Assembly (NCBI RefSeq): GCF_005576615.1
Contig: NZ_CP040330.1
Coordinates: 558,001 to 622,000, forward strand
Length of the DNA: 64,000 nt
Reading direction: 5' to 3'
Source of the DNA: Natrinema versiforme
Lineage (GTDB): Archaea; Halobacteriota; Halobacteria; Halobacteriales; Natrialbaceae
Positions 53,065 to 61,851 of this stretch are shown here, piece after piece. The notes below the pieces were generated by a model, which worked only from the letters and a program-made list of their open reading frames with translations, had not been told where the DNA came from and did no database searches. The position numbers and the translations under genes are program-made. Position 1 is the stretch's first letter, and the number at the start of each line of letters is the position of its first letter.

Positions 53065-54303
53065 TCAGCACTCGATCCGCTCGCCCAGTTCGGGTGCGGA
53101 CGCGTCGTAGCCGTCCGCCCGCAGTTCCGCGGCGAACGCCTCGCAGCGGTCGCCGTGATTGACGAGCACCCGCGCGTCTTCGTAGGCCTCGAGGAACGAA
53201 CGCAACCCCTCGCGGTCCGCGTGCGCGGAGAAGTCGTACTGTTCGACCTGCGCGCTGACCGGCATCATCCGGCCGTCGATTTCGGCGCTCCCGGTCTCGA
53301 GCAAGTCGCGTCCGGGGGTGCCCTCGACCTGATAGCCCGTCATGGCGATCTTGTTCGTCGGGTGCGAGCGGATCGCGGGGACGTAGGTCATGGCCGGGCC
53401 GCCGTGGAGCATCCCGCTCGTGGTGACGATGACGGTGTTTTGTTCCGCGATCCGTTTGCGCTGGCCGTCGCGGCCGTCGACGAACCGGGCGTTGCCCTTC
53501 GCTCGGCGCAGTAGGTCCGGATCGCGCAGGAACTCGCGGTTTTGATCGCGCAAGAAGAGTTCTGTGACGTGTTTTCCCATCCCGTCGACGTAGCACTCGA
53601 GGTCGTATTCCTCGCAGAGACAGAGTACCTCCTGCGTGCGGCCGATGCCGAACGCGGGGACGACGACGGTGCCGCCCTCCCAGATCGTCGTACGGAGACT
53701 CTCGGCGAACTCGCGTTCGATCTCCTCGCGCGGCCGACGCGTCACGTCGGAGTAGGTACTCTCACAGAGGACGACGTCGGCGTCGGGCCGCGCGGTAGTG
53801 CCGGCCAGCAGCCGCTGTCCCTCGATGTGAAAGTCGCCGGTGTAGAGCAGTCGCGTCTCGCCGTCATCGACGAGGACGTGGGCGCTCCCGGGAACGTGGC
53901 CGGCGTCGAAGAAGGTGACCTCGTAGCCGGCGACCTCGAACGTGTCTTCGTAGCCGTGGGTTTCCGAGACCTCCGCGACGCGGGCGAGTTCCGCCTCGGT
54001 GAACGGGCAGTCGTAGCTGCCGCCGTGGAGTTTCAGCGTGTCGCGGGCGAGGACCATCGTGAGGTCGTAGGTCGGCGGCGTCCAGTGGATCGACGGCCGC
54101 GCGTCGCCCGACAGAAGCGCCGGGACCGAGCCGACGTGATCGAGGTGGCCGTGACTGACGACGACGGCCTCGGGATCGATGTCGCCGATCGGGAACGCCG
54201 GTGGGTTCCCCGAATCCATCCCGAAATCGAGCAAGAGCGTCTCGTCGATATAGATCGCGCTCCGGCCGATCTCGCCGGCACCGCCCAGCAACTGAACGTC
54301 CAT
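53065..54303 (-). CDS. Beta-CASP metallo-beta-lactamase RNase (aCPSF2-like)
   Basis: 412 residues. Seen: metal motif SHGHLDHVG (HxHxDH), FFDAGHVPGSAHVLVDD (His), LLYTGDFHIEGQRLL (Asp), a beta-CASP insert with VVVPAFGIGRTQEVL, and the C-terminal HADREGL motif with FSAHADREGL plus VLVNHGD. No N-terminal KH domains, so this is the short form. Known: such proteins are 5'-3' exonucleases or endonucleases in RNA decay and 3'-end formation. Zinc-dependent and cytosolic. Single gene. Confidence 0.92.
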   Translation of the reverse strand: MDVQLLGGAGEIGRSAIYIDETLLLDFGMDSGNPPAFPIGDIDPEAVVVSHGHLDHVGSVPALLSGDARPSIHWTPPTYDLTMVLARDTLKLHGGSYDCPFTEAELARVAEVSETHGYEDTFEVAGYEVTFFDAGHVPGSAHVLVDDGETRLLYTGDFHIEGQRLLAGTTARPDADVVLCESTYSDVTRRPREEIEREFAESLRTTIWEGGTVVVPAFGIGRTQEVLCLCEEYDLECYVDGMGKHVTELFLRDQNREFLRDPDLLRRAKGNARFVDGRDGQRKRIAEQNTVIVTTSGMLHGGPAMTYVPAIRSHPTNKIAMTGYQVEGTPGRDLLETGSAEIDGRMMPVSAQVEQYDFSAHADREGLRSFLEAYEDARVLVNHGDRCEAFAAELRADGYDASAPELGERIEC

Positions 54304-54383
54304 GACGACTCTCTCGGACCTCGCGCGGCTTGCCTCCGTTGGTTCCGGTCGCCGGGTGTCGGGCTCTCGCGGACAGCGCCAGC

Positions 54384-54803
54384 CTACCGATCGCGGAGCC
54401 GCCGCGTCTCGTTCGCCGTGGTGTGTCCGCTCGCCCGCCCGCTCTCGGTTCGGTCCTGTCGATCGTCCGCGAGGAGCCGCTCGAGTTCGCGTTCGAACTC
54501 CTCGTCCTCGAGTTCGCCGGCGACGTACCGGGAGCGAAGGCGTTCCTCGGGATCGGGCTGGTCAGTCGACTGCCGTTGTGAATCCGGCTCCTCGGCGGGG
54601 CTCGAGCGACCGCTGAGCATCGAGAATAGTCCGACGACTGCCAACGCGAACAGACCCATGATCGCGAGCGACACGATCATCGAGAGGACGGCCGCGATGA
54701 CCGAGAGCGCGATCCCGAGGATCGTTCCGACGACGCTCAGTACGATGAGCGCGAGCACGAGCACGCCGACTCCCTTCAGCAGGACGGAACTGAGTCGTCC
54801 CAT
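54384..54803 (-). CDS. Membrane protein with C-terminal SHOCT domain
   Basis: 139 residues from the ATG at 54803 (MGRLSSVLLKGVGVLV). Two or three hydrophobic segments up to residue 65, a Ser/Pro-rich linker, then DPEERLRSRYVAGELEDEEFERELERLL, the SHOCT motif, which probably mediates protein contacts. Function unknown; common in haloarchaea. Confidence 0.85.
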   Translation of the reverse strand: MGRLSSVLLKGVGVLVLALIVLSVVGTILGIALSVIAAVLSMIVSLAIMGLFALAVVGLFSMLSGRSSPAEEPDSQRQSTDQPDPEERLRSRYVAGELEDEEFERELERLLADDRQDRTESGRASGHTTANETRRLRDR

Positions 54804-54893
54804 ACACACCGTTCGTCGGACGCGCACAAAAACCACGCGGCGACACCGGTCGGATCGCGGCCCGTTTGACTCGCGTCGCGGCTCGAGGAGCCG

Positions 54894-55238
54894 TCAGGAA
54901 CTGTTCGAGCGGCGGTCGTCCGCCCCGGCCACCGGGACGCCGGCCCGTTCGGCCAGCCCGATGAGATACACGTCGAGTAGGCAAATAAGGAGGATCGCGA
55001 GCGGCACGGCCACGTCGGTGTAGCTCACCGCGTCGAACTGCAGGGCCGTCACGACGAACGGATTACCCGGCTCGAGCGCGCCCGACAGCGACCGCGCGCT
55101 CAGGAACGCGAGCGCGAGCCCGTAGCAGCCGAACCAGATCCCGCCGCGTTTCCACTGACCGAGGTAACAGTGGCCGAGGCCGGCAACGAGCGCGGACAGC
55201 GGATACGCCGGCCAGACCGGTCGCGACAGCTCACTCAT
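54894..55238 (-). CDS. Small multi-pass membrane protein
   Basis: 114 residues from the ATG at 55238. Segments: YPLSALVAGLGHCYLGQWKRG (the GLGHxYLGxWxRG pattern recalls TM2-like proteins), then FGCYGLALAFLSAR and VAVPLAILLICLLDVYLIGLAE. Ends in a short polar tail. Function unknown. Confidence 0.75.
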   Translation of the reverse strand: MSELSRPVWPAYPLSALVAGLGHCYLGQWKRGGIWFGCYGLALAFLSARSLSGALEPGNPFVVTALQFDAVSYTDVAVPLAILLICLLDVYLIGLAERAGVPVAGADDRRSNSS

Positions 55239-55290
55239 AGGCCCCCGTACGTCACGGAGGACAATCGGTGTTGCCATCCGACCCGGGCGG

Positions 55291-55569
55291 CTATTTCCGA
55301 TACGTCCGGATTCCGAACCGGCCGTAGCCGCCGTATGCGATCTCGAGCGACCCGATCCACCAGTTCCACCGCTCCGGCGGGGTCCCCTCGGGAGCGTCCG
55401 CCAACTCCTCGAGGACGAGGTCGTTCGTCAGCGCCTCCCCCATATCGGCCTCGTACTGGCCGGAATCGGCCAGATCGACGGCCTGTCGAACGACCACCCG
55501 CGACTGCCCGCTCGTCCCGCCGAACTCCTCGCGCAGGCGCACCTCGAGTCGCCCGGGATCGATGAACAC
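55291..55569 (-). CDS. Haloarchaeal hypothetical protein
   Basis: 92 residues if the GTG at 55569 is the start (VFIDPGRLEVRLREEFGG). The frame is open upstream, but that part is Arg/Pro-rich and protein-unlike, so the start is a choice. Contains VVVRQAVDLADSGQYEADMGEAL, then PERWNWWIGSLEIAYGGYGRFGIRTYRK with an aromatic-rich beta end. No named domain; probably a small cytosolic protein. Confidence 0.6.
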   Translation of the reverse strand: MFIDPGRLEVRLREEFGGTSGQSRVVVRQAVDLADSGQYEADMGEALTNDLVLEELADAPEGTPPERWNWWIGSLEIAYGGYGRFGIRTYRK

Positions 55570-55806
55570 GATTCCTCGTAGGCGTTCGACATACTTGACT
55601 GTTCGAGCGAATTGGATGCCGAGGTAGACAATTCTCCTCGTAGTGGCCGGGAGGACGGCTCGAGCAACGCGAGAGCCGTGCGACCCGGGGAAGGGCAGGA
55701 CGTTACCCGGTACCGACCGCGAGCGAACCCGAAGGGTGAGCGAGCGGGCCGACGACCGATGTGGAGACCCCGGAGGGGTCGAAACGGAGGGAGGAGTGCT
55801 TTTAAT

Positions 55807-55875
55807 CGAAATTTTACCGAGGGACATCGCGCTCGCGGTGGTCGCGAGCGCGATAGACCGCAGCGTAAAATTTCG
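55807..55875. other. Nested perfect palindrome upstream of rps6e
   Basis: Outer arms CGAAATTTTAC (55807-55817) and GTAAAATTTCG (55865-55875) match exactly. Between them lies an inner 12-bp stem ATCGCGCTCGCG/CGCGAGCGCGAT (55826-55837 and 55843-55854) with a 5-base loop. The upstream AT-rich CTTTTAAT may be a TATA element. The structure lies 45-113 bp before the S6e start. It could be an attenuator, a small RNA, or a residue of a mobile element. Confidence 0.75.
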
Positions 55876-55919
55876 GCGGGATCGATGTTCTTTTGAGCGA
55901 CGGCCGTCTTCCGTCGGGC

Positions 55920-56315
55920 ATGGCAAGTTTCACTGTCGTTGTCGGCGACCCAGAGTCCGGGTCGTCCCACCAGCTCGAGGCGGAGGACCAGGACGCGAAC
56001 CGATTCATCAGCAAGTCGATCGGCGACGAGGTCGACGGCGGCTCGGTCGGACTCGACGGCTACACGCTCGAGATCACCGGCGGCTCCGACGAGGCCGGCC
56101 GGCCGCTCAACGAGGAGGTTGCAGGGCCGAACCTGAAGGAGGTCCTGATGACCGGCGAGCAGACCGGCTACAAGCCGTCCCGAGACGGCGAGCGCCGCCG
56201 AATCACCGTCCGAGGCCGCGAGGTCTCCGACGCCGTCGCACAGATCAACGCCTCGATCACCGAGCGCGGCAGTACCGATGTCGACGAACTGCTCGGCGAC
56301 GCCGACGACGAGTAA
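55920..56315 (+). CDS. rps6e: 30S ribosomal protein S6e
   Basis: 131 residues from the ATG at 55920 ([14 protein letters not shown]). Seen: [27 protein letters not shown] and [22 protein letters not shown], matching eukaryotic/archaeal S6e; the bacterial-type S6 is unrelated. Acidic for its class, as in other halophile ribosomal proteins. It is followed 30 bp later by a small conserved halophile gene on the same strand, probably co-transcribed. Confidence 0.95.
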   Translation: MASFTVVVGDPESGSSHQLEAEDQDANRFISKSIGDEVDGGSVGLDGYTLEITGGSDEAGRPLNEEVAGPNLKEVLMTGEQTGYKPSRDGERRRITVRGREVSDAVAQINASITERGSTDVDELLGDADDE

Positions 56316-56345
56316 GCAGCGTCGATTTCAATCCGATTCGTTTTC

Positions 56346-56783
56346 ATGTCAGACAGAATTGCGAGCGACCACCCCGCCGTAGACACGGTTAGATCGACGT
56401 GTACGGAGACGGCGACGGGGGTCAAACTCGAGGTGCCGGCCGACGATCGCGACCAGTTCCCGACCGACGAGGTCGTCCGGGTTGCACTCGACGGCGAGGA
56501 ACGGTTCGCGCGGGTCGAGCGCGCGCTAACGGGCGAAGAACTGTCGATTCCGGGTATTTACGACACGCCGGATCTGGCTCGAGACCCCAGCGGCGCGACC
56601 GACCGGCTGGCCGAGTGGACCGACGACCACGACGTACCGGCGGGCGGCTCGGTGCTGATCGACGTCGTCGAACCCGAGTTCCTCTACGGCTGTCGCGCGC
56701 CCGGCGAGACGGCCTACTACGACGCCCGCGAACCGCCAACCGAGAGCCTGAGCGAGATTGCGAAGGATCTCGAGGAGTCCTGA
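56346..56783 (+). CDS. Conserved halophile hypothetical protein downstream of rps6e
   Basis: 145 residues: MSDRIASDHPAVDTVRSTCTE, VPADDRDQFPTDEVVRVALDGEERFARVE, GIYDTPDLARDP, SVLIDVVEPEFLYGCRAPGETAYYDAREP. Beta-rich and soluble with two cysteines. The 30-bp spacing to rps6e suggests one operon. No family name is claimed. Confidence 0.75.
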   Translation: MSDRIASDHPAVDTVRSTCTETATGVKLEVPADDRDQFPTDEVVRVALDGEERFARVERALTGEELSIPGIYDTPDLARDPSGATDRLAEWTDDHDVPAGGSVLIDVVEPEFLYGCRAPGETAYYDAREPPTESLSEIAKDLEES

Positions 56784-56943
56784 CGGACGGGATCGATACC
56801 GGCGACACAGCGGCCGGTAGCGGCGCATCTCGTACTCGAGTTTTGTCGTCCGAGGAGCGATTGGGTCGCGGTTCTCGCTAGCTAGGTCTGTTTTCGGACA
56901 GCGAGTGCTCTCGGAGTTCGAAGAAACGGAAACCGCGACCGGC

Positions 56944-57444
56944 TCAGAGCCGGGGGAGGAAGGCGTACAGCAGGAGTCCGAAGGCGAGATGCTGGACCAT
57001 CGTTCGCTCGACGGTCGCACGGACGTACTCCTCGTCGGCGATGGAGTACTCCTTGGTTCGAACCTTGGCGTGCATCGAGAGCACGTCGTCTTCCTCTAAG
57101 TTGTGCAGGCTCGGGTAGACGGTACCCGGGCTGAGCTGTGCACCGAAGAGGTGGGTCAGGTCAGAGAGGAGTTCCTTGCCGTGGGTCTCCTCGTGGAGCG
57201 CGATGAGCATCAGGAGGATTTCATCGAGGTTCTCCTTGATGATGGCCTCGTCGAACTGGACCTCGTCGGTCGGGAGCGCGCTGTTTACCTGCTCCATCAG
57301 CTCGTCGAGTTCGCGCTCGATGTCTTTCGTTCCGTCCTCGGTCGATCCGAGGGAGAGGTCGTACGATTCCGACTGGTTGTCCGCAGTCGCCGCCCTCGAC
57401 AGTTCGTCGAGCACGGATTCGGTATTGGGTGTGTCCTCACGCAT
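56944..57444 (-). CDS. PadR-like transcriptional regulator
   Basis: 166 residues. N-terminal part acidic with no fold (Asn/Ser-rich, about 1-70), then DEAIIKENLDEILLMLIALHEETHGKELLSDLTHLFGAQLSPGTVYPSLHNLEEDDVLSMH, the PadR winged helix, followed by a short hydrophobic C-terminus FGLLLYAFLPRL. Known: in haloarchaea a gene of this kind often sits beside the archaellum operon. It is read in the same direction as the archaellum genes but separated from them by 340 bp. Confidence 0.85.
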   Translation of the reverse strand: MREDTPNTESVLDELSRAATADNQSESYDLSLGSTEDGTKDIERELDELMEQVNSALPTDEVQFDEAIIKENLDEILLMLIALHEETHGKELLSDLTHLFGAQLSPGTVYPSLHNLEEDDVLSMHAKVRTKEYSIADEEYVRATVERTMVQHLAFGLLLYAFLPRL

Positions 57445-57784
57445 TGACGATCACCAGATGGGGGTTTCGTGAGAGGCCCGTTTTGCGGCCGCCGACCACG
57501 CACGTCGACGGGCGCTCGAAGACGGGACGCCTTCACGACTACTGAATTCCTGACGCTGAGACGTATTAAGGGACGGGGAACCGAACAATCTACTTTTGCT
57601 ATAAATCAAGACGCAGTGAATGACGCAATAACTGGCTACTGGTCGACTCGTATCGTGATTGCCGGGTGTGGGTGTGAAAAGAAGACGAACGGTCGATTAA
57701 CGCATATATCGTATGGATATATCCATTTCTACGATGGTGGTGGGTCTCCTTGATAACTGTTGTGGCCCTTCGTCGGATATATGG
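57445..57784. promoter_or_regulatory. Intergenic region between arlD/E-like gene and PadR gene
   Basis: About 340 bp, less GC-rich than its neighbours. A perfect 14-bp palindrome ATGGATATATCCAT lies at 57713-57726 with ATATATCG just before it, a plausible operator for the nearby PadR-type protein. The promoter of the regulator must be here. No gene seen. Confidence 0.6.
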
Positions 57785-58252
57785 TCAATGAGATGACGGG
57801 CCGTCGCGGATGATACTGACCATCTCGTTCGGTTCGTCGGCGTCGTCCTCGCCGTCCTCGTCGTCGATCCGTCGTTCGACTCGCCGTTCGGCCATCCGCG
57901 CGATCATTACGTGTTCCTCGAGGTCGTCGCCCCGAATCATCGCGATGTACTCGAGGCTCTGGGCGTGTGCGCTAAAGAGCGTCCCGCTCAGGGACTCGAG
58001 GGGGTACTCCAGCGTCGTCGGTTCGTCGTAGCGTTTGTTGTGAATCTCGCCGAGCGAGAGCCCGCGCAGGTAGGAGGTCATCTGCTCGCGGACGAGCGGG
58101 CTGATCCAGCCCAGGTCCTCGTAGTAGCGCAGGCAGTTCAGCGCGCCCGTCGTCCCGAAGGTCTCGCCGAGAAAGCGCGCCCACTGGATGGTGGCGTCGG
58201 TTCGCCCGGCCGATCGTTCGAGCGTCTCGAGGTAGGGCTGTGAGTCTGACAT
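57785..58252 (-). CDS. Archaellum accessory protein, ArlD/E-like domain
   Basis: 155 residues: YLETLERSAGRTDATIQWARFLGETFGTTGALNCLRYYEDLGWISPLVREQMTSYLRGLS, the conserved ArlD/ArlE domain, then HNKRYDEPTTLEYPLESLSGTLFSAHAQSLEYI. Known: these domains form cytosolic rings around the archaellum motor and link it to chemotaxis proteins. It is the last gene of the operon, 184 bp after arlJ. Its domain resembles the one in the operon's first gene. Confidence 0.85.
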   Translation of the reverse strand: MSDSQPYLETLERSAGRTDATIQWARFLGETFGTTGALNCLRYYEDLGWISPLVREQMTSYLRGLSLGEIHNKRYDEPTTLEYPLESLSGTLFSAHAQSLEYIAMIRGDDLEEHVMIARMAERRVERRIDDEDGEDDADEPNEMVSIIRDGPSSH

Positions 58253-58436
58253 GGGGTGGCCGGCATCGCCGGTCTATTGCTGTTCCAGTCGCGGAACGGT
58301 CAAGAAGATTCGCGTCATTACGAGCGGTGAGTCGCCACCGGAAACGGCTGCCGCACGGCGGCCGAGAGGCGGACCCGGCTCTCGAGTCGGTGTTTTGAGT
58401 CCACCCAAGAAGCGATTCCAACCCGAACCGCCGGCC

Positions 58437-60164
58437 TCAGACGCTGATGACGACGTTGACGACGTACTGCGTGATGACGGCGATCACCGCACCGAGCCAC
58501 GTCATGATGACGAAGTGGACCAGGGCGCTGATCATGTGGCCGCGGTCGGTGATGCGGATCATGACCGCCGAGAGCGCGGCGTTGATGAGGATCGTTAGGA
58601 TCAGCAGGTACTCGATAGTCTGAATGTTATACTGTTCGGTACTGAGCAGGTTCCCGGCGACGTCGCTCTGTTCCTCCAAGTTCATCTCGCTCGTGATGTT
58701 CATCATGATCTCGACGACCTCGAGGCCGACGAAAAACGAGAAGACGGCGGCGGCCGTGATGCCGTAGAGCACCCCGATCAGCGTCATCGTCGCCTGCTGG
58801 CGTTGCTCGCGGACTTTGAGTACCTCGTTCTGGTTCTCGCTGATGACCTGTCCGAGCACCTGCGGGTCGCCGCCCATCTGGCGACCGATGACGTACATGT
58901 CGCCGAACTTCTGGATGAGGTAAGAGCCGGTTTCGGCGGCGAACAGCCGCCACGAGCGGATGTCGTCGATCCGCATGTTCAGACGCTTGTAGAGCGCGTC
59001 GACGTTATCGGTCAGGGCCCCGAAGTCCTTGCGCCGCAGGCTCTCCAAGACGCTGCCGGTCGAGGTCTGTTTGACGCTCTCGACGGCCCCGAGTGCGCGG
59101 ATGAAACTGGGGAACTCCCCGTCGCGGACCTTGACCTTCTGTTCCTCTTGGCGCATCCGCCAGCCGGGAAGCAACAGCGGCGTGACGGGAATCGCGGCCA
59201 TGAGCGGGAGCGGGACGCGATCGGCGATGACGGGAACGATCCCGAGCGCGGCGAGGACCATGACGAGCGCGAGGACGACGCTGCACCCGATCCCGATCGC
59301 GAGCGCCCGCGGGATCCGGGTCAGCGGGCCGGTCCCCTCGGTCTCCTCGATGTACCAGATGGGATCGTACGGCGAGACGACGTGGATCGCGTAGACGAAC
59401 GCCACCTGCACGATCGAGAACATGACGATGGTACCGCCGATCAGCACCGTCGGATTGGTCCCGATCAGGATCGGCAGGACGATGGCAAACACGAGGATAA
59501 ACGCCACCGACAGCATCATCGACATGTACAGCTCCTTCATCACGTCGAGTTTCGCCAGATCGGCCTCGTAGCGGGTGACGAACTGCTGGATGATCGTATC
59601 CTGTTCGTCCATCAGGAACTCGCTGATCTGCTGGCCGCCGCCGACGGTGTACGCGAGCCGCTCCAAGAAGTCGGTTAAGAGCGGGCTCGTGGTCTGTTTG
59701 GCGCGCAGCCGGCAGGCGTCGTCTAAGCTCTGATTCCACGTGTCGACCATCGCGACGAGATGCCCCATCTCCTCGGCGAGGGCGTCGTACTCGTCTTCCT
59801 CCGCGAGGGTCCGGAAGATCTCGACGCGGTTGATGTTCGTCATCGAGAGGACCGTGATGTGGGTCAGGAAGAGGTGAAAGCGCTGGCGGACCTGCTTTCG
59901 CTTGCGGTCTTGGGCCAGCTTGGGGTAGATGATCGCGACGACCATCGCCAATAGCCCCAACAGGACGACCGGGAGCCCGATCATCAGCGAGAGCCCGAGC
60001 GCGAGGACTGCCACTCCCGATCCGAGGAAGAACACGAACGCGGGCGCGATGACCAACAGGAGATACCGCGAGGCGGACATCTCCATGTTCGCGTACGCCA
60101 TGTTGAGCGACTCGAGGACCGATCGAGCGCTCATATCGGGCGCGGACTGGGAGTCGGTCGACAT
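58437..60164 (-). CDS. arlJ: Archaellum motor membrane protein ArlJ
   Basis: 575 residues: several membrane segments at both ends (SRYLLLVIAPAFVFFLGSGVAVLALGLSL, LMIGLPVVLLGLLAMVVAIIYP) and T2SSF/GspF-type cytoplasmic loops such as LFLTHITVLSMTNINRVEIFRTLAEE and EFPSFIRALGAVESVKQTSTGS. The platform protein that anchors the ArlI ATPase and holds the filament base. It starts 7 bp after the arlI stop codon, so they are coupled. Confidence 0.95.
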   Translation of the reverse strand: MSTDSQSAPDMSARSVLESLNMAYANMEMSASRYLLLVIAPAFVFFLGSGVAVLALGLSLMIGLPVVLLGLLAMVVAIIYPKLAQDRKRKQVRQRFHLFLTHITVLSMTNINRVEIFRTLAEEDEYDALAEEMGHLVAMVDTWNQSLDDACRLRAKQTTSPLLTDFLERLAYTVGGGQQISEFLMDEQDTIIQQFVTRYEADLAKLDVMKELYMSMMLSVAFILVFAIVLPILIGTNPTVLIGGTIVMFSIVQVAFVYAIHVVSPYDPIWYIEETEGTGPLTRIPRALAIGIGCSVVLALVMVLAALGIVPVIADRVPLPLMAAIPVTPLLLPGWRMRQEEQKVKVRDGEFPSFIRALGAVESVKQTSTGSVLESLRRKDFGALTDNVDALYKRLNMRIDDIRSWRLFAAETGSYLIQKFGDMYVIGRQMGGDPQVLGQVISENQNEVLKVREQRQQATMTLIGVLYGITAAAVFSFFVGLEVVEIMMNITSEMNLEEQSDVAGNLLSTEQYNIQTIEYLLILTILINAALSAVMIRITDRGHMISALVHFVIMTWLGAVIAVITQYVVNVVISV

Positions 60165-60171
60165 GGTGATC

Positions 60172-61851
60172 TCAGGCGAACTGATCGATGCCGCTGATCC
60201 GGATGGGAAGCCCCTCGAGGCCGTCGCGCTGGAAGTCGGCGATCGCGTCGTTGACCTCGTGGTAGCCGAGTACGTCGGCGTCGATGAGTTGGCGGATGAT
60301 CTCCGCCCGGCGGTCGAGTTCGTCGTAGATTTTCCGGGTGTCCTCGTAGCCCAGCAGCGTCGCGATCTGTTCCTCGAGGACGAAGGAGTTGTTGCGGCCG
60401 GTGAAGGCGACCTCGTCGTCGCGGGGGTCCCACTTGAACGCCTGTCGGGTGACGACCCCGCCCTCGTAGTCGGAGTAGCCCTCGATCTCCTGGACCGAGG
60501 TCACCCGACGGAGGACGTCGTCGCCCTGTTTGACCCGGTTCTGGAACAGCGCGACGTCGCAGTTGTCCATGAACGTCTCGGGGACGTTGATCGGGGCCCC
60601 GGTAAAGCGCTGGATCATCGAGACGATGTCGCTGGCGTGGAAGGTCAGCATGACCGGGTGGCCGGTCTGGGCCGCCTGAAACGCCATCTGCCCCTCCGCT
60701 CCGCGGACCTCACCCACGACGATGTAGTCGGGACGGGATCGGAGCGCGGCCGCGACCAGATCGAACATGTCCACGTCGGCCGACTCGTCGCCCGACCCCT
60801 CGCGGGTGAGCAGTTGCTGCCACGTGTTGTGGGGCGGAATGACCTCCGCGGTGTCTTCTGCCGTGTAGATCTTCGCGTCCCGCGGGATGAACGACAGCGC
60901 GGCGTTCAGCGTCGTGGTCTTTCCGGATGCCGTCTCGCCGACGACGAAGACGGTCTGTTCGTTCTCGAGACAGAGCCAGAGGTAGGCCGCGAGCTCCGGA
61001 CTCAGGGTCCCCCACTTCGTGATCTGGAAGACCGACAGCGGGATCTCCTCGCCCTGTCGGATGGTCAGCGAGGGCCCCTGCACCGAGACGTCGTCGGAGT
61101 AGATGATGTTGATACGCGAGCCGTCGGGCAGGGTCGCGTCGATGACCGGATCGGAGTCGCTGACGGGGTGGTTCATCCGCTCGCCCATGTTGCGCAGCCA
61201 CTGCTCGAACTCCTCGGGCGTCCCGAAGTCGACCGTCGCCGAGATCATCCCGTAGGTGCCGTGATCGAGGTAACACTGTTTGGGCCCGATCACGTGGATG
61301 TCCTCGTTGGCCGTATCGACCATTACCGGTTCCAGCGGGCCGAGGCCGACGATGTCGCGCTGGAGCTGGTATCGCAACCGGGTGAACTGGTCGCTCGAGA
61401 GCGCGATCTTGCTCGTCCCGAACGACTTGAGCCGGCCGATCGACTGCCCGGTGATTCCCGAGGTCACTTCGACGACCTCGTCTAGGAGTTCGTCCAGATG
61501 CTCCTCGAACTCCTCGTCGTTGCCCGGTGCCGGCCGGGTGACGCTCTTGTCGAGGATTTTCTGGCGGATGCGGTTGTACAGCGCCTTGTCCTCGTCCTCG
61601 AGGGTCGGCTCGACGCAGTAGTAGGTGGTGTCGATTCCCAGATCGCCGTGGACGTGGCAGAAGATCGGTGCCTCGGCCTCGTAGATGACGTTGGGTCGAT
61701 CCGACTCCCACTCGCCGCTTGGCTCGTCGATGAGCTTCGGGTACTCGCCGTACTCCTCGTAGAACCACTCGAGGTGCTCCCTGAGATGCGGGTAGTCGTC
61801 GGCCAGCGCGTCGAGTTTGCTCTCGAGTCGAGCGGTGCCGAAGTCGGACAT
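60172..61851 (-). CDS. arlI: Archaellum motor ATPase ArlI
   Basis: 559 residues. Seen: Walker A VVGETASGKTTTLNAAL (near 300), Asp-box, Walker B PDYIVVGEVRGAE (near 378), His-box GHPVMLTFHASDIVSMIQRF and an N-terminal domain (DYPHLREHLEWFYEEYGEYP). A type II/IV secretion ATPase that drives filament assembly and rotation. Its ATG directly follows the arlH stop codon. Cytosolic, bound to ArlJ. Confidence 0.97.
   Translation of the reverse strand: MSDFGTARLESKLDALADDYPHLREHLEWFYEEYGEYPKLIDEPSGEWESDRPNVIYEAEAPIFCHVHGDLGIDTTYYCVEPTLEDEDKALYNRIRQKILDKSVTRPAPGNDEEFEEHLDELLDEVVEVTSGITGQSIGRLKSFGTSKIALSSDQFTRLRYQLQRDIVGLGPLEPVMVDTANEDIHVIGPKQCYLDHGTYGMISATVDFGTPEEFEQWLRNMGERMNHPVSDSDPVIDATLPDGSRINIIYSDDVSVQGPSLTIRQGEEIPLSVFQITKWGTLSPELAAYLWLCLENEQTVFVVGETASGKTTTLNAALSFIPRDAKIYTAEDTAEVIPPHNTWQQLLTREGSGDESADVDMFDLVAAALRSRPDYIVVGEVRGAEGQMAFQAAQTGHPVMLTFHASDIVSMIQRFTGAPINVPETFMDNCDVALFQNRVKQGDDVLRRVTSVQEIEGYSDYEGGVVTRQAFKWDPRDDEVAFTGRNNSFVLEEQIATLLGYEDTRKIYDELDRRAEIIRQLIDADVLGYHEVNDAIADFQRDGLEGLPIRISGIDQFA

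Noticed and set aside
55428-55970. Minus-strand frame over the rps6e leader
   Set aside because: Arg/Pro/Ser-rich, spans the palindrome and the start of rps6e in antisense; no start signals.
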